A stretch of DNA of 64,000 nt, from positions 248,245,231-248,309,230 of the forward strand of contig NC_053489.1 in assembly GCF_905171775.1 (NCBI RefSeq), read 5' to 3'. The translations under genes were made by a program, and so were the position numbers. The notes beneath the pieces are model-generated. The model was not told the DNA's origin, searched no databases, and was given only the letters and a program-made list of their open reading frames with translations. This DNA is from Rana temporaria. Taxonomy: Eukaryota > Chordata > Amphibia > Anura > Ranidae. Shown in pieces: positions 31,582-43,785 of the stretch (position 1 is its first letter; every line of letters begins with the position of its first letter).

Positions 31582-32293
31582 GGGCCAGATTCACAAAAGA
31601 GATACAACGGCGTATCTCCTGATACACCGTCGTATCTCTGTGATCCGCCCGTCGTAACTATGCGGCTGATTCATAGAATCAGTTACGCATAGCTAGCCCT
31701 AAGATCCGACAGGTGTAATTGACTTACACCGTCGGATCTTAGGATGCAATTCTAGGCCGGCCGCTAGGTGGCGATTCCATTGCGGTCGGCGTAGAATATG
31801 CAAATGACTAGTTACGGCGATTCACGAACGTACGCTTTACCCGTCGCTCTAAATTTATGTTGTTTCCGTCGAGATACGCCGCGTAAAACTAAGGCTGCCC
31901 TCTAGGTGGCCTAGCCAATGTTAAGTATGGCCGTCGTTCCTGCGGCGAAATTTTAAAATTCACGTCATTTGCGTAAGTCGTCCGTGAATGGCGCTGGACG
32001 CCATTTACATTAACGCCAAAACCAATGACGTCCTTGCAACGTCATTTAGCGCAATGCACGTCGGGTAATTTGATGGACAGAGCATGCGCAGTACGTTTGG
32101 CGCGGGAACGCGCCTAATTTAAATGGTGCCCGCCCCATTTGAATTAGGCGGGCTTGCGCCGAGCGGATTTACGTTACACCACTGCAAGTTTACAGGTGAA
32201 TCAGGCACTTATGATGTAAACCTGCGGCGGTGTAACGTAAATGGGATACGTTACACCGCCGCAGCGTAACGTATTTGTACCTGAATCTGGCCC
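31582..32293. mobile_element. Harbinger-type MITE, TSD ATC
   Basis: 712 bp from GGGCCAGATTCACAAAAG to CTGAATCTGGCCC, with ATC at 31579-31581 and 32294-32296. The subterminal GGCGTATCTCCTGATACACC block and the GC-rich core match the family. Confidence 0.9.
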
Positions 32294-32304
32294 ATCATAT
32301 CTAA

Positions 32305-32640
32305 TGCCTTGTACACACAATCGGGTTTCGACCGCCGGGAAACCAGAGGGGAAAACCCGAGGGGAAAACACGTCCGGTTTTCCCAACAGGAAAACTGCCT
32401 GAAAGCTTTGGTCGGGAAAACCGGACGTGTGTATGCTCCACAGCAGTGTTTCCCCATAGGAAAACTGCAGGGGGGAAAAAAGCCGCGATTCACAACGGGA
32501 AAAAATAGAACGTTCTAATTTTTTTCCCACAGTTTTTCTGTCGGGAAAACTGCTAGGGAGCATACACACGGCCGGTTTTTCCGAACAAAAGAAAACATGT
32601 CAGTTTTCCCATCAGAAAAAACGGTCATGTGTACAAGGCA
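32305..32640. mobile_element. MITE (TGCCTTGTACACACAATCGG type), TSD TAA
   Basis: 336 bp with ends TGCCTTGTACACACAATCGG and ...TCATGTGTACAAGGCA, and TAA at 32302-32304 and 32641-32643. The interior repeats AAAACC(G/C)GACGTG/GGTTTTCC palindromically. Confidence 0.9.
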
Positions 32641-32755
32641 TAAGATTTAGTGAGCTGCAATATAATAAATGTTTGCTTTTGGGTTTAATACTGCTTTAAG
32701 ATTAATGAAAATAAAAACTTGTCAACTCAAAAACATGAATATGATTGTCCATTAA

Positions 32756-33865
32756 AGAGGAAGTAAAGTCTTCGGGGTAGATCCTCGTACAACGGCGCAT
32801 TAGTGCGCCGGGCGTAGCGTATCTAAGATACACTACGCCGCTGTAACTTACTTTTTTTTGTTTTGAATCCTCAACGAATTTGCGCCGTAAGTTACGGCGG
32901 CGTAGTGTATCTCTTGCGGCGTAAGGGTGCGGAATTCAAATGAATGTAATGGGGGCATGTTTTATGTATATACGCCGTGACCCGACGTAAACAAAGTTTT
33001 TTTTAACTGTGCATGCGCCGTCCCTGGGGAACAAGCCAATGCTTACGACGGTGACGTCATTCTACGCAAATTCCTATTCGCGAACGACTTACGCAAACAA
33101 CGTAAAAAAATAGAAATTGGACACGGGAACGACGGCCATACTTAACATTGAGTACGCCACCACATAGCAGCTTTAACTATACGCCGGAAAAAGCCGAACG
33201 CAAACGACGTAAAAGAATGCGCCGGGCCAACGTACGTTAGTGGATCGCCGTAACTAGCTGATTTGCATACTCGACGCGGATTTCGACGGGAACGCCACCT
33301 AGCGGCCGCTGAAAAATTGCAGCTTAGATCCGACGGTGTACTAAGACGTATGCCTGTCAGATCGAGCCCAGATGTCGTCGTATCTTGTTTTGTGGATACA
33401 AAACAAAGATACGACGCAGGAAATTTAAAATGTAAAAAGTAATTTAAAAGTAATCCTTTTGTGAATCTGCCCCTTCATCTTTAATTGTACCTACAGGTAA
33501 GCCTATAATAAGGTTCACCTGTAGGTATTGTAAATATCGCCTAAACTTGCACCGTTTACGAGATATTTACTACATATGCTGCCGGTGACATCATTGGCGC
33601 ATGTGTACTGAAGGAACGGCAAGTGCCATGACCGGTGGCACCCACGTGCATGCGCAGAAGTGACGTAGTCACGGCTCCGGACAATCACAGTAGTAAAAGA
33701 AGTAACTCCGGGAAACATGTCGGCCGTGTGAGCGGTGTGCCGGCGCCCATCCAGTGCATCGATCTAAGGTAAGTATTTCATAATGAGCTTGTATGCAATG
33801 CATGCTAGCTCATTATGGCTTGCAGGTTTTTTTGAGGGGATTTTTTTTGTAGGTGTACAACCTCT
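32756..33865. mobile_element. TTAA-flanked element with nested MITE
   Basis: TTAA at 32752-32755 and 33866-33869, with termini AGAGGAAGTAAAG and TGTACAACCTCT. The right part (33480-33830) has paired CCTACAGGTAAGCC/GGTTCACCTGTAGG blocks like 17040-17090. A MITE is nested at 32774. Confidence 0.75.
32774..33473. mobile_element. Harbinger-type MITE, TSD TTC
   Basis: 700 bp from GGGGTAGATCCTCGTAC to TTGTGAATCTGCCCC, with TTC at 32771-32773 and 33474-33476. Confidence 0.87.
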
Positions 33866-33869
33866 TTAA

Positions 33870-35259
33870 GAAGAGATTTTTTCAAATGTCAGATAAACTG
33901 AATTCAACATCCACAGCAGTTAATACAGCCAGGTTGGTTACAATGTTTTACTTCTTAGTGCCAATCACAAACTGCAGGGTCTGAGACAAGTCTAAATTGT
34001 ATTTAGAGATGATGATTGATAATGCAGAGGCATGTTATGCAAATACTAAAAAAAAGGCCTAACAGAAAGATGAGAAATGGGGAACATAACAGAAATAAAT
34101 TACAGGTGTGAAAAAAGTTTAGAAGAGCAATATTTTCAGCATGAAGCTAAGATTAAGAACACTTAAAACAAAACTATTATTTCAAAGAGATACTTGGAAC
34201 TGAATTTCATCAGAGGTAGTGAGTCAATCAACAGTAGGTGAATTTCAACATGCTAAAAAAAGGTTAAAAAATAAATGAATGAAAAATTCAAATGTTAAGA
34301 AAGTGCAGATGTGAGACGACAGAATTCTGTATTGGAAGTAATGTATTGCATATGATTAGAGATATAAGGAGACTTCCGACTATTTTAAGAAGCTGATAGT
34401 TTTTGCTCAGTTCTGCTGCTGCATTTATCTACCATAACAGACAGGATTACAAAGAGTAAATGCTGTGCTAATGCCTTCCATCATTTCTCTTTTGCCATGG
34501 TATCATCTGAAAAGTTTATTTTGGTAAATACATCCAAGGGCTGAATAATGTAATTTGTAGAGATGACGAGCTTACACTACTGTGCATTCTTTTTAAAATA
34601 ATCCCAACTCATATCATGCAGATACCTTTCCTGTTTACCCTCCGCAGGATATTGGATTGTTTTCAATAAAAAAAAATGTCATTGATTAGAATAGAAATTA
34701 CATTTTAGTCCTAATGTGAGAGATATGCAGTTGTTTAAGCGCATCACCTCTGCCATTTATATTTCTCTCAAAAAAGGGCATATTGATTTGAATATATTTT
34801 CAGGCCTTCATTATTACCATTGATTGTGTAAACCAAGAGCTTCATCTATGTACATACAGATCTAATTCTGAAATATCACCTGTTACTAAATATATTGTGA
34901 ATATATTTTTTTTGACCAGTATATAACAAAACAGAATATAGAAATGTTTATGTAATATTACAATAGTACAGAATTGGTGATTATTGTATGCTCATTAGAA
35001 TTAACAATTAGATCTGAGATATGACATAAATTAATTTCTGCAAAGAATACAGACAAATCAAGAGAATAGCATTTTATTACTTGGTATGGCTAAACTGGTT
35101 CAGTAAGCAGAGCCGACCTAAAAGAATGTAGAATACTGGGACAATAAGGGATCATTTTAAATAGTACATTTTAACCTAAAAAAGAAAATCAACAGATTAA
35201 TTTTGCAGCAACATATGTACCCAAAGAATGTGAGGGTAATAGAACATTAATGTTTATAT
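33870..35259. other. Unassigned AT-rich sequence
   Basis: No gene, TIR or tandem array recognised. It looks like ordinary unique intergenic DNA. Confidence 0.4.
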
Positions 35260-35967
<708 letters not shown>

Positions 35968-35971
35968 TTAA

Positions 35972-36482
35972 AGCGGGAGTTCACCCATTTATTAAAAAAT
36001 GTTCCCCTTAGATTCCTGCTCGTTTGGTCTAGGGGAATCGGCTATTTGTTTTAAAATATGAGCAGTACTTACCGTTTTCGAGATGCATCTTCTTCCGTCG
36101 CTTCCGGGTATGGGTCTTCGGGAGCGGGCGTTCCTTCTTGATTGACAGTCTTCCGAGAGGCTTCCGACGGTCGCATCCATCGCGTCACTCGTAGCCGAAA
36201 GAAGCCGAACGTCGGTGCGGCTCTATACTGCGCCTGCGCACCGACGTTCGGCTTCTTTCGGAAAATCGTGACGCGATGGATGCGACCGTCGGAAGCCTCT
36301 CGGAAGACTGTCAATCAAGAAGGAACGCCCATTCCCGCAGCCCATACCCGGAAGCGACGGAGAGGATGCATCTCGTAAACGGGTAAGTACTGCTCATATT
36401 TTACAACAAATAGCCGATTCCCCTAGACAAAACGAGCAGGCATCTAAGGCTAAAAAGTGCTCTCCAAGGGTGAACCTCCGCT
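35972..36482. mobile_element. Palindromic TTAA element
   Basis: 511 bp between TTAA copies (35968-35971 and 36483-36486). The ends AGCGGGAGTTCACCC and GGGTGAACCTCCGCT pair, and pairing continues through most of the element (TAGGGGAATCGGCTATTTGT with ACAAATAGCCGATTCCCCTA, and GCATCCATCGCGTCAC with GTGACGCGATGGATGC). It could fold into one long hairpin. Open frames in both orientations are identical-sequence artefacts. Confidence 0.9.
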
Positions 36483-36508
36483 TTAAGTGGATCATTTATA
36501 TTTAATAG

Positions 36509-36875
36509 GGTAGATACAGAGAGAATTTACGCCGGCGTATCCATAGATACGCCGCGTAAATTCAAATCTGCGCCGGCGTATCTACTTTCTGTATTCAGAA
36601 AGCTAGATACGCCAACATTAGCCTAAGATACGACTGGCATAAGTCTCTTACGCCGTCATATCTTAGGGTGCATTCTGACGCTGGCCACTAGGGGCGCTTC
36701 CGTTGTTGTCGGCGTAGAATATGCTAATTACCTAGATACGCCGATTCACAAACGTACGTATGCCCGTCGCAATGTATTTACGTCGTTTAAGTTAGGCTTT
36801 TTCGGCGTAAGGTTGTTCCTGCTATTAGGAGGCGCAGCCAATGTTAAGTATGGACGTCGTTCCCACTTCTAAATT
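36509..36875. mobile_element. Harbinger-type MITE, truncated
   Basis: Starts GGGTAGATACAGAGAG with ATTTACGCCGGCGTATCC and carries the family core to TTAAGTATGGACGTCGTTCC (about 36870). The right end is absent. Sequence then switches to the right end of a GTACACACG-type MITE. Confidence 0.75.
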
Positions 36876-36937
36876 TGATGAAACTGGACTTCAGGCCGCT
36901 TTCATCGGTTTGGACCGACCGTGTGTACGCGGCCTTA
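36876..36937. mobile_element. Right-end fragment of a GTACACACG-type MITE
   Basis: GATGAAACTGGACTTCAGGC followed by GACCGTGTGTACGCGGCC, matching termini at 19963 and 22838. No left partner; fused to the truncated MITE on its left. Confidence 0.6.
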
Positions 36938-38309
36938 AAGCTCAGTTAGCTGCCTGAGAACATTATTATGATGTCAATTTTTTTTACAACCTCTTTTAGA
37001 CAAACACTTTACAGTATGACAAGTTACTGAGTATTATTATGAGTTTAACCATGGTACACTGACGTTATACACATATTGATTTTCAGATGAGAATATCCCT
37101 AAGAATATTTGTATGAAAATTCTTTGTACATTCGATGATTGGACGAATGTCGTTTTTAAATTTCACTTTCTTTTAACAGTCAATTTGAAAATGAATGTAA
37201 TTTCTGAACTAAAACCAATGCATCGAGGTGAAAAACCATGAGTGTTTACAACCCCTTTTGACTTTTTTGACTGTTATTTACATGCATTAATAAAACAATA
37301 TTTTAGCTGGCTTCCATGGCACCAGCCTTCCTCCCTTCTTTGCATGGATTACATGGAGGTTTGCAGAGACTTCCCAGGCTGAGTGTTGTGTTCTTGAGAC
37401 TCACCAGGCATTATACAGGAACAGGAGCTAGTAGCTCAGTTGCACCTATTCCAGTTTACAGAGGGGAAGACAGGAACAGGCAGGATCAGTCAGGTATTGT
37501 AGAACATAGAAAGGGACAATTGACATGGCAAAAGCACTGTGCTATATCTCCTGCCTTTAAAGGGATAGGAGCATTTTTTTTAGGGTTACAACCACTTTAA
37601 AGTACACTTATCCTACCTCCTAGCTTCTCGTGACCTAAAGACAGGGCTTTTTTTCAGGGGGAAATTGGGGGAACTCAGTTCCACCACCTCTAGCTCAGAC
37701 CCTTTGTTGCCTGCTCACCACATACACTTGTAAACACAGAAGTCTGGTTTCTGTGTTTACAAGCAACAGCTCTGCACTCTGTGTGTAACCCCCTGAACTA
37801 TGCACTCTATATGTAATGCAATCCTGGTATTTAATGCCCCTTTAAGACCCTTCTACTGTTTGTGAAATCTTAACGGAGTCGTGGTTGAGTTCCTGCACCT
37901 ATTTTCTGAGAAAAAAAGCTCTGCCTAAAGAAGCCCATTTTTTCTGGACCCAAAAGCATGCTAACCTGAAATTGATAGCTGCTGCCTGCTGCAATGTTGC
38001 CTGCTGCAATGTTTACATCCTGAGTCCAAAATCTTCTATGCCTTTAGACTGTAACTACGCAAACTTCCCACATATCTATATGCCGCTGTCTCTGGAGGCT
38101 ACGGACACTCAGGATTGTACGGCATAGAAGTCTTTGAGCTTTGAGTAGACAGATGCAGCCAAAACTAAAGATTACAGCCCTGGGTGTTACACATTGTGGT
38201 TTTGGCTAACGTCAAAAGGGGTTATAACCCCTGTTGGGTTTTTATTGTGTCACCCTTTCTGTTTGTCCTGGTGACCATTGTCACTGGAACTGAATGTGAT
38301 GGAAAGGGT
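36938..38309. other. Intergenic with one TTAA-type right end
   Basis: 37580-37597 (GGGTTACAACCACTTTAA) resembles TTAA-element right ends, but the left end is not resolved. The rest shows no gene. Short frames at 37316 and 37885 have no recognisable domain. Confidence 0.4.
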
Positions 38310-39334
38310 TTAACCCCTTAACGCCCGCCACACGACTATTTACGTCCGCAAAATGGCACGGACAGGCAGAAGGGCGTATATATACGTCCTTGCCTTCTAG
38401 CGGGTGGGGGTCCGATCCGGATTCCCGCGGGGAGCGATCCGGGACGACGGCGCGGCTATTTGTTTATAGCCGCTCCGTCGCGATCGCTCCCCGGAGCTGA
38501 AGAACGGGGAGAGCCGTATGTAAACACGGCTTCCCTGTGCTTCACTGTGGCAGCGTATTGATCGAGTGATCCCTTTTATAGGGAGACTCGATCAATGACG
38601 TCAGACCTACAGCCACACCCCCCTACAGTTGTAAACACACACTAGGTGAACCCTAACTCCTACAGCGCCCCCTGTGGTTAACTCCCAAACTGCATCTGTC
38701 ATTTTCACAATAAACAATGCAATTTAAATGCATTTTTTGCTGTGAAAATGACAATGGTCCCAAAAATGTGTCAAAATTGTCCGAAGTGTCCGCCATAATG
38801 TCGCAGTCACAAAAAAAATTCGCTGATCACCGCCAATAGTAGTAAAAAAAAAATAATTAATAAAAATGCAAAAAAACTATCCCCTATTTTGTAAACGCTA
38901 TGGGCCAAATCCTCAGCCAGGCGGCGTAACTTAACTTTCAGCAGTTAAGTTACACTGACTTAAAGTTTCTACCTAATTGCCTGATCCACAAAGCACTTAC
39001 CTAGAAATTTCAGGCCGTGTAACTTAAGTGCCGCCGTCGTAAGGCGGTCCTCCTCTCCGGGGGGCGTTTAAAATTTAAATGAGGCGCGCTCCCGCGCCGG
39101 CCGTACTGCGCATGCGTGTGACGTAATTTTCCCGACGTGCAGCGCGCGAACGTAATTGACGCCGGGCGGCTTTGTGGATTGCGACGGGACACTAAAGTTG
39201 CGACGGGTGAAAAAAATATACGCGCCGGGAAAACAAATAATTATAAAAAAAAATGACAGCGTCGCTCAGCATGCATTCCTGAGAGGGAGAACTCCATGCC
39301 AATTTTCAAAGAAAAAACCGGCATGGGTTCCCCC

Positions 39335-40400
39335 CCCCCAGGAGCATACCAGGCCCTTAGGTCTGGTATGGGTTGTAAGGAGACCCCCCCACGCCGAAAA
39401 TCCCATTTATATAGGCATCACCGTCCCATCATGCTCCGGCAGGTACCCACGTGGTGGGTGCCTACCCACGTGCACCCACCACGTGGGTACCTACCGGAGC
39501 ATGATGGACGGTGATGCCTATATAAATGGGATGCAAGGCGCGCTTCCATCATTACAGTGACAAGAGGCGACGAGGCAACATCGGAAGAGGGGAGAAGAAC
39601 AGAAGAGAAGACCCTGATGTCACAGAAGACCGCGCCGGCTGCCTGTTAGAAATTGAGCCAACGCACAAAGATAGCAGGCAGCCATCGCTGAAGAAGAAGG
39701 CACCGGACAGCTGGAGAAGAACCGGGGTTCGCCGAGTCAACAGTGGTGAGCGGCGAAGAGAGAAGAAGACCCCCGGAGAGTGGAGAAGCCCCCCCCCGGA
39801 GAGCGGAAGAAGAACCCCCCCCCGGAGAGTGGAAGAAGACCCCCGGAGAGTGGAAGAAGAAGCCCCCCCTGGTAATAGAGCTAATAAAGAAGACAGGGGG
39901 GTGCCTCCGGAGCAGAATAATAAATTATTTTAAAAACCCTTGTGTTGTGTGTTTACTAACTTTTACTTTTTGCCTCCAGGTGAATGGGTAGGGGTACGAT
40001 GTACCCCATATCCATTCACTTAGGGTGGGGGGCCGGTATCTGGGGGCCCCCTTATTTGAAGGGACTCCCAGATTCCGATAAGCCCCCGCCCGCAGACCCC
40101 GACAACCAACGGCAAGGGTTGTCGGGAAGAGGTCCTGTCCTCATCAACATGGGGACAGGGTGCTCTGGGGTGGGGGGGCCCGCAGTGCGCCCCCTGCCCC
40201 AGAGCACCCAACCCCCCCATGTTGAGGGCATGCGGCCTGGCACGGCTCAGGAGGGGGGGGCACTCGCTCGTCCCCACTCCCATTCCTGACCGGCCGGGTA
40301 GCGTGCTTTGGATACGGGTCTTTTCGGCGTGGGGGGGTCTCCTTACAACCCATAACAGACCTAAGGGCCTGGTATGCTCCTGGGGGGGAACCCATGCCGG
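39335..40400 (+). repeat. Transcription-unit-like repeat, copy 1
   Basis: A TATA-containing palindrome (39400-39532) is followed by a purine-rich stretch with AGAAGACCCCCGGAGAGTGG repeats (39730-39870), an AATAAA at 39919-39924 and a block TGCCTCCAGGTGAATGG with GGGGTACGATGTACCCCAT (39971-40005). The same modules in the same order occur at 54060-54690. GCATACCAGGCCCTTAGGTC near 39343 recurs inverted near 40365 and, related, at 42543. No protein is credible; the low-complexity Arg/Glu/Pro frames are shadows. Confidence 0.7.
39400..39532. repeat. Near-perfect palindrome with mirrored TATA motifs
   Basis: Arms of about 62 bp around 39465. ATCCCATTTATATAGGCATC on the left pairs with GATGCCTATATAAATGGGAT on the right, and GGTACCCACGTGGTGGGTGC pairs with GCACCCACCACGTGGGTACC. 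Each arm reads TATATAAA outward. Confidence 0.92.
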
Positions 40401-41186
40401 TTTTGATTTTACAAATTGCCGTGGAGTTCTCCCTCGGGAATGCATACCAAATGCCGTCGCTTGAATGGGCCTTTACAAGGTGTGACTAACTTTACACTTT
40501 GTAAAAGCAGCCCTAGTTTTACACTTGGCAAACTAAAACTTACGGCGAAAAAACGAAGCACAAAAGCTTTGTGGATCGCCCTAAGTGCTAATTTGCATAC
40601 CAGAAGAGGCATTTCGACTCGAAATGCCCCCAGTGGCGGATGCGGTACTGCATCCTAAGATCCGGCAGTGTAAGTCCCTTACAGATGTCGGATCTTCTGC
40701 CTAACTTAGGAAAACTGCTTCTGAGGATCAGTTCCAAAGTTAGAACCAGAGATACGACGGCTTACGCCGGAGTATCTCTTTTGTGGATTTGGCCCTATAA
40801 ATTTTGCGCAAACCAATCGATAAACACTTATTGCGATTTTTTTTTACCAAAAATAGGTAGAAGAATACGTATCGGCCTAAACTGAGGAAAAAAAATGTTT
40901 TTATATATGTTTTTGGGGGATATTTATTATAGCAAAAAAGTAAAAAATATTGCATTTTTTTCAAAATTGTCGCTCTATTTTTGTTTATAGCGCAAAAAAT
41001 AAAAACCGCAGAGGTGATCAAATACCACCAAAAGAAAGCTCTATTTGTGGGGAAAAAAGGACGCCAATTTTGTTTGGGAGCCACGTCGCACGACCGTGCA
41101 ATTGTCTGTTAAAGCGACGCAGTGCCGAATTGTTAAAACACCTTTGGGCATTTAGCAGCATATTGGTCCGGGGCTTAAGTGGTTAA

Positions 41187-41780
41187 GGTATATTTCCTGG
41201 TCACAAGCAGCCTAAGCAGCTTGCTTTAGTAATTATTGTAGCTAATCTTTCATGATTTTAGTAGGTTGTTCTGTGGATGAGTCAAGTGCGCTAAGTCAAT
41301 GATAACGCAAAGCCTGTCACACCTAACATTCTCATATGTGAGTCAGAATGCATTGCCATCCATAATAGGTAATTTATGAACAGTAAAGAGGCATACTGCA
41401 GTAGAACAGGCCTTAAGATTAACATTATTAGTGGCAGATTCAGTACCATGGTATGGTATGGTGGTAGTAAAATATTATATGTGAAAAAATTAAAACAGGT
41501 ATACTGTCCTAATTTGTCCATTCCACCAACATCCAAATCCATATTGAATGAATAGATTAAAAAATAGACAGAAATTTTGAGGTGTAAACGAGAAGTCTTC
41601 ATGAAACCACAAATGTGTATTAACACAACAGTGTTTATTTATAATCACATGTAAAAAAATAGAACAGAAAAAAAAAATCAATTGTACATCACATAGTTTA
41701 CATGTGGATATTACCTTCTATTGATATCCCAATCATATGTTTTTACCATATGATAATAGAAAATTGTATTCTAAACTTAA
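41187..41780. other. Unassigned sequence
   Basis: AT-rich, no gene. Minus-strand open frames around 41300-41680 have no recognised domain. Confidence 0.35.
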
Positions 41781-42008
41781 AGCGGTGCGCCACCCAAAAG
41801 GCTTATTTGCCTCCCCCCGCTGCCACATTTGGCACCTTTTGGGGGAAGGGGGAATGGGTACTTGGTTTTGACAGGTACCTGCCCCCACTTCCGGGTGATT
41901 TTGTCACTGCTCGGATGAAGACCACTGGATTCGTGGACAGGTAAGTGTCCAAATATTAAAAGTCAGCAGCGACAATCATTTTTTTCTGACGGACCCTGGA
42001 GCTCCTCT
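41781..42008. mobile_element. Small TTAA-flanked element
   Basis: TTAA at 41777-41780 and 42009-42012, with ends AGCGGTGCGCCACCC and ...GGAGCTCCTCT, which pair only partly. Confidence 0.55.
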
Positions 42009-42029
42009 TTAATAAATAACATCAAATGT

Positions 42030-42310
42030 CATTTCCCCAATGATGGGACATTTCAAACTCTACCCGTTTCATAGATAGAGTCTACTTCTTCAGGAAAAAT
42101 GGAGGTTATTACCATGTGGTTTGCTAGTAACTAAATAGTAATAATCGTAGTAATATTAGTAGTAGCAATCCTCATATGGTATGTGGATGGTCAGTTACAC
42201 AAAGTCCTCTTCTAGTGAAGTCAACAATGTTCACAAAATCAAAAGCAAATGCATATTTTTAGGAAACACACAGAGTAAAACATAGAAAAAATATCAGTGG
42301 TACAGTTTTA
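42030..42310 (-). mobile_element. Repeat fragment with a hammerhead-like core
   Basis: On the minus strand CCTGAAGAAGTAGAC...ATCTATGAAACGGGTA (42094-42061) has the CTGA-GA, helix II and GAAAC order of a hammerhead core, as at 13294, 27000 and 55449. Edges not resolved. Confidence 0.4.
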
Positions 42311-42539
42311 TGGAAGTGTGTGCTCATTATGGGGTAAATTCACTAAGAGTGAAATAACTAGCAATACAATGCGGTAAAATAGCGCTTGCTATAAATCAGT
42401 TTTGAAAGTGCAATTCACTATGAATTTTGTGTTAAATAACGAATGTGGTATTCGTTCGATTGGGCAGTAATTACCGCGTTTTTTCATGATGAAATTTACC
42501 ACATTGAGCTGGTTGCTAAGAAGCAGGCCAGGAAAAAAA

Positions 42540-42790
42540 CAGCATACCAGGCCCTTTGGGTCTAGTATGGATTTTAAGGGGAACCCCACACATGCAGCCC
42601 AGCAGATCAGGAAAAGGGGGGGGGGGGGGCGAGCCATATCAGGCCACATGCCCTCAACATAAGTGGGGTGCTTTGGGGTGGGGGGGCTCTACCCCCTACC
42701 CCAAAGCACCTTGTCCTATGTTGATGGGGACAAGGGCTTCTTCTCCACAACTCTGGGCTGTGGTTTTGGGGGTCTGGTGATAAACCCTGG
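42540..42790. repeat. Interspersed repeat (GCATACCAGGCCC type) with a G run
   Basis: GCATACCAGGCCCTTTGGGTC, a poly(G) run at 42616-42629 and paired GGTGCTTTGGGGTGGGGG/ACCCCAAAGCACCTTG blocks. Shares order and words with 39343-40380 and 54640-54680. Confidence 0.7.
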
Positions 42791-42851
42791 TGATAAATAT
42801 TGCATGTATTTTTACTCTCTCTTCTGTTTGTGAGGTGGACTTAAGAGCTAA

Positions 42852-43548
42852 GGGCCAGATCCACAGCCAGCGGGCTTAACTTAAATCTTCCTATTTAAGT
42901 TACACCGCAGCAAAATTTCTACCTAAGTGCCCGATCTACAAAGCACTTACCTAGAAATTTTCGGCTGTGTAACTTAAATCTGTCCGGCGCAAGGCATGCC
43001 CAATCTAATGGGGCGAGTCCCATTTAAATTAGGCGCGCTCCCGCGCCGGACGTACTGCGCATGCTCCTGACGCAATTTTCCCGACGTGCTTTGCGCAACG
43101 TTACGCCGAGTTTTGTGAATCGCGCCGGGTAAAAAAAGTTGGGTCGGGAAAAAAAAGAGATGCGGCGAAAAAATAAAAAAAAATTGGACAGCGTCGCGGG
43201 AAAGAAGGGTCTACTTTTACATGGTGTACTAACTTTACACTTTGTAAAAGTAGCCCTAATTTTGCGTTTGCAAACTAACAACTTACGGAGACTTCACGAA
43301 GGGAAACCGCTTCGTGGATCTCCGTAAGTGCTAATTTGCATACCCGACGCGGAATTTCGACGAGAAATGCCCCCAGCGGCGGCCGAGGTACTGCATCCTA
43401 AGATCCGACAGTGTAAAACTATTACACCTGCCGGATCTTAGGAATATCTATGCGTAACTGATTCTGTGAATCAGTCGCATAGATAGAAACAGGGATACGA
43501 CGGTGTATCAGTAGATACGCCGGCGTATTTCTTTTGTGGATCTGGCCC
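42852..43548. mobile_element. Harbinger-type MITE, TSD TAA
   Basis: 697 bp from GGGCCAGATCCACAGCC to TTGTGGATCTGGCCC, with TAA at 42849-42851 and 43549-43551. TAA is a typical PIF/Harbinger target. Confidence 0.92.
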
Positions 43549-43785
43549 TAAGAGCTTTTTTTGACAATATTTACCAGCACATTTTTCATTTTGTGGTAAA
43601 TATCGCATAATTGTTTCATTTTTTTATATTTTTTATGAATTTAACTTTATATACCGCATCCTATAATGTATGCAAATTATTCATGTGACCACATTAGTAA
43701 ATTGACCCCTATGTGTGCACATACTATTTGCTTGTATAAAGTATAGGCCAGGAGCTCAGGCACAGCATAAGCATAGGGCCTACAT

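Larger units (their letters stand above)
30929..32695. mobile_element. TTAA-flanked TIR element with three nested insertions
   Basis: The perfect ends AGCAGTATTAAACCC and GGGTTTAATACTGCT, with TTAA at 30925-30928 and 32696-32699. It contains a palindromic element at 31076-31258, a Harbinger-type MITE at 31582-32293 and a TGCC-type MITE at 32305-32640. A left-end relative occurs at 49276 inside another transposon. Confidence 0.85.
38902..40795. mobile_element. Harbinger-type element with internal insertion, TSD TAT
   Basis: GGGCCAAATCCTCAGCC to TTGTGGATTTGGCCC, with TAT at 38899-38901 and 40796-40798. It is 1.9 kb against about 0.7 kb for relatives. The excess, about 39280-40440, is an unrelated repeat that carries the palindrome, the transcription-unit-like segment and the GGTATGGGTTGTAAGG type sequence. 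Confidence 0.87.
38314..41182. mobile_element. TTAA-flanked element split by a MITE
   Basis: TTAA at 38310-38313 and 41183-41186, with termini CCCCTTAACGCCCG and GGGGCTTAAGTGG. The right arm (40800-41110) matches the reverse complement of 18990-19280. A Harbinger-type element of 1.9 kb is inserted at 38902. Confidence 0.75.
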
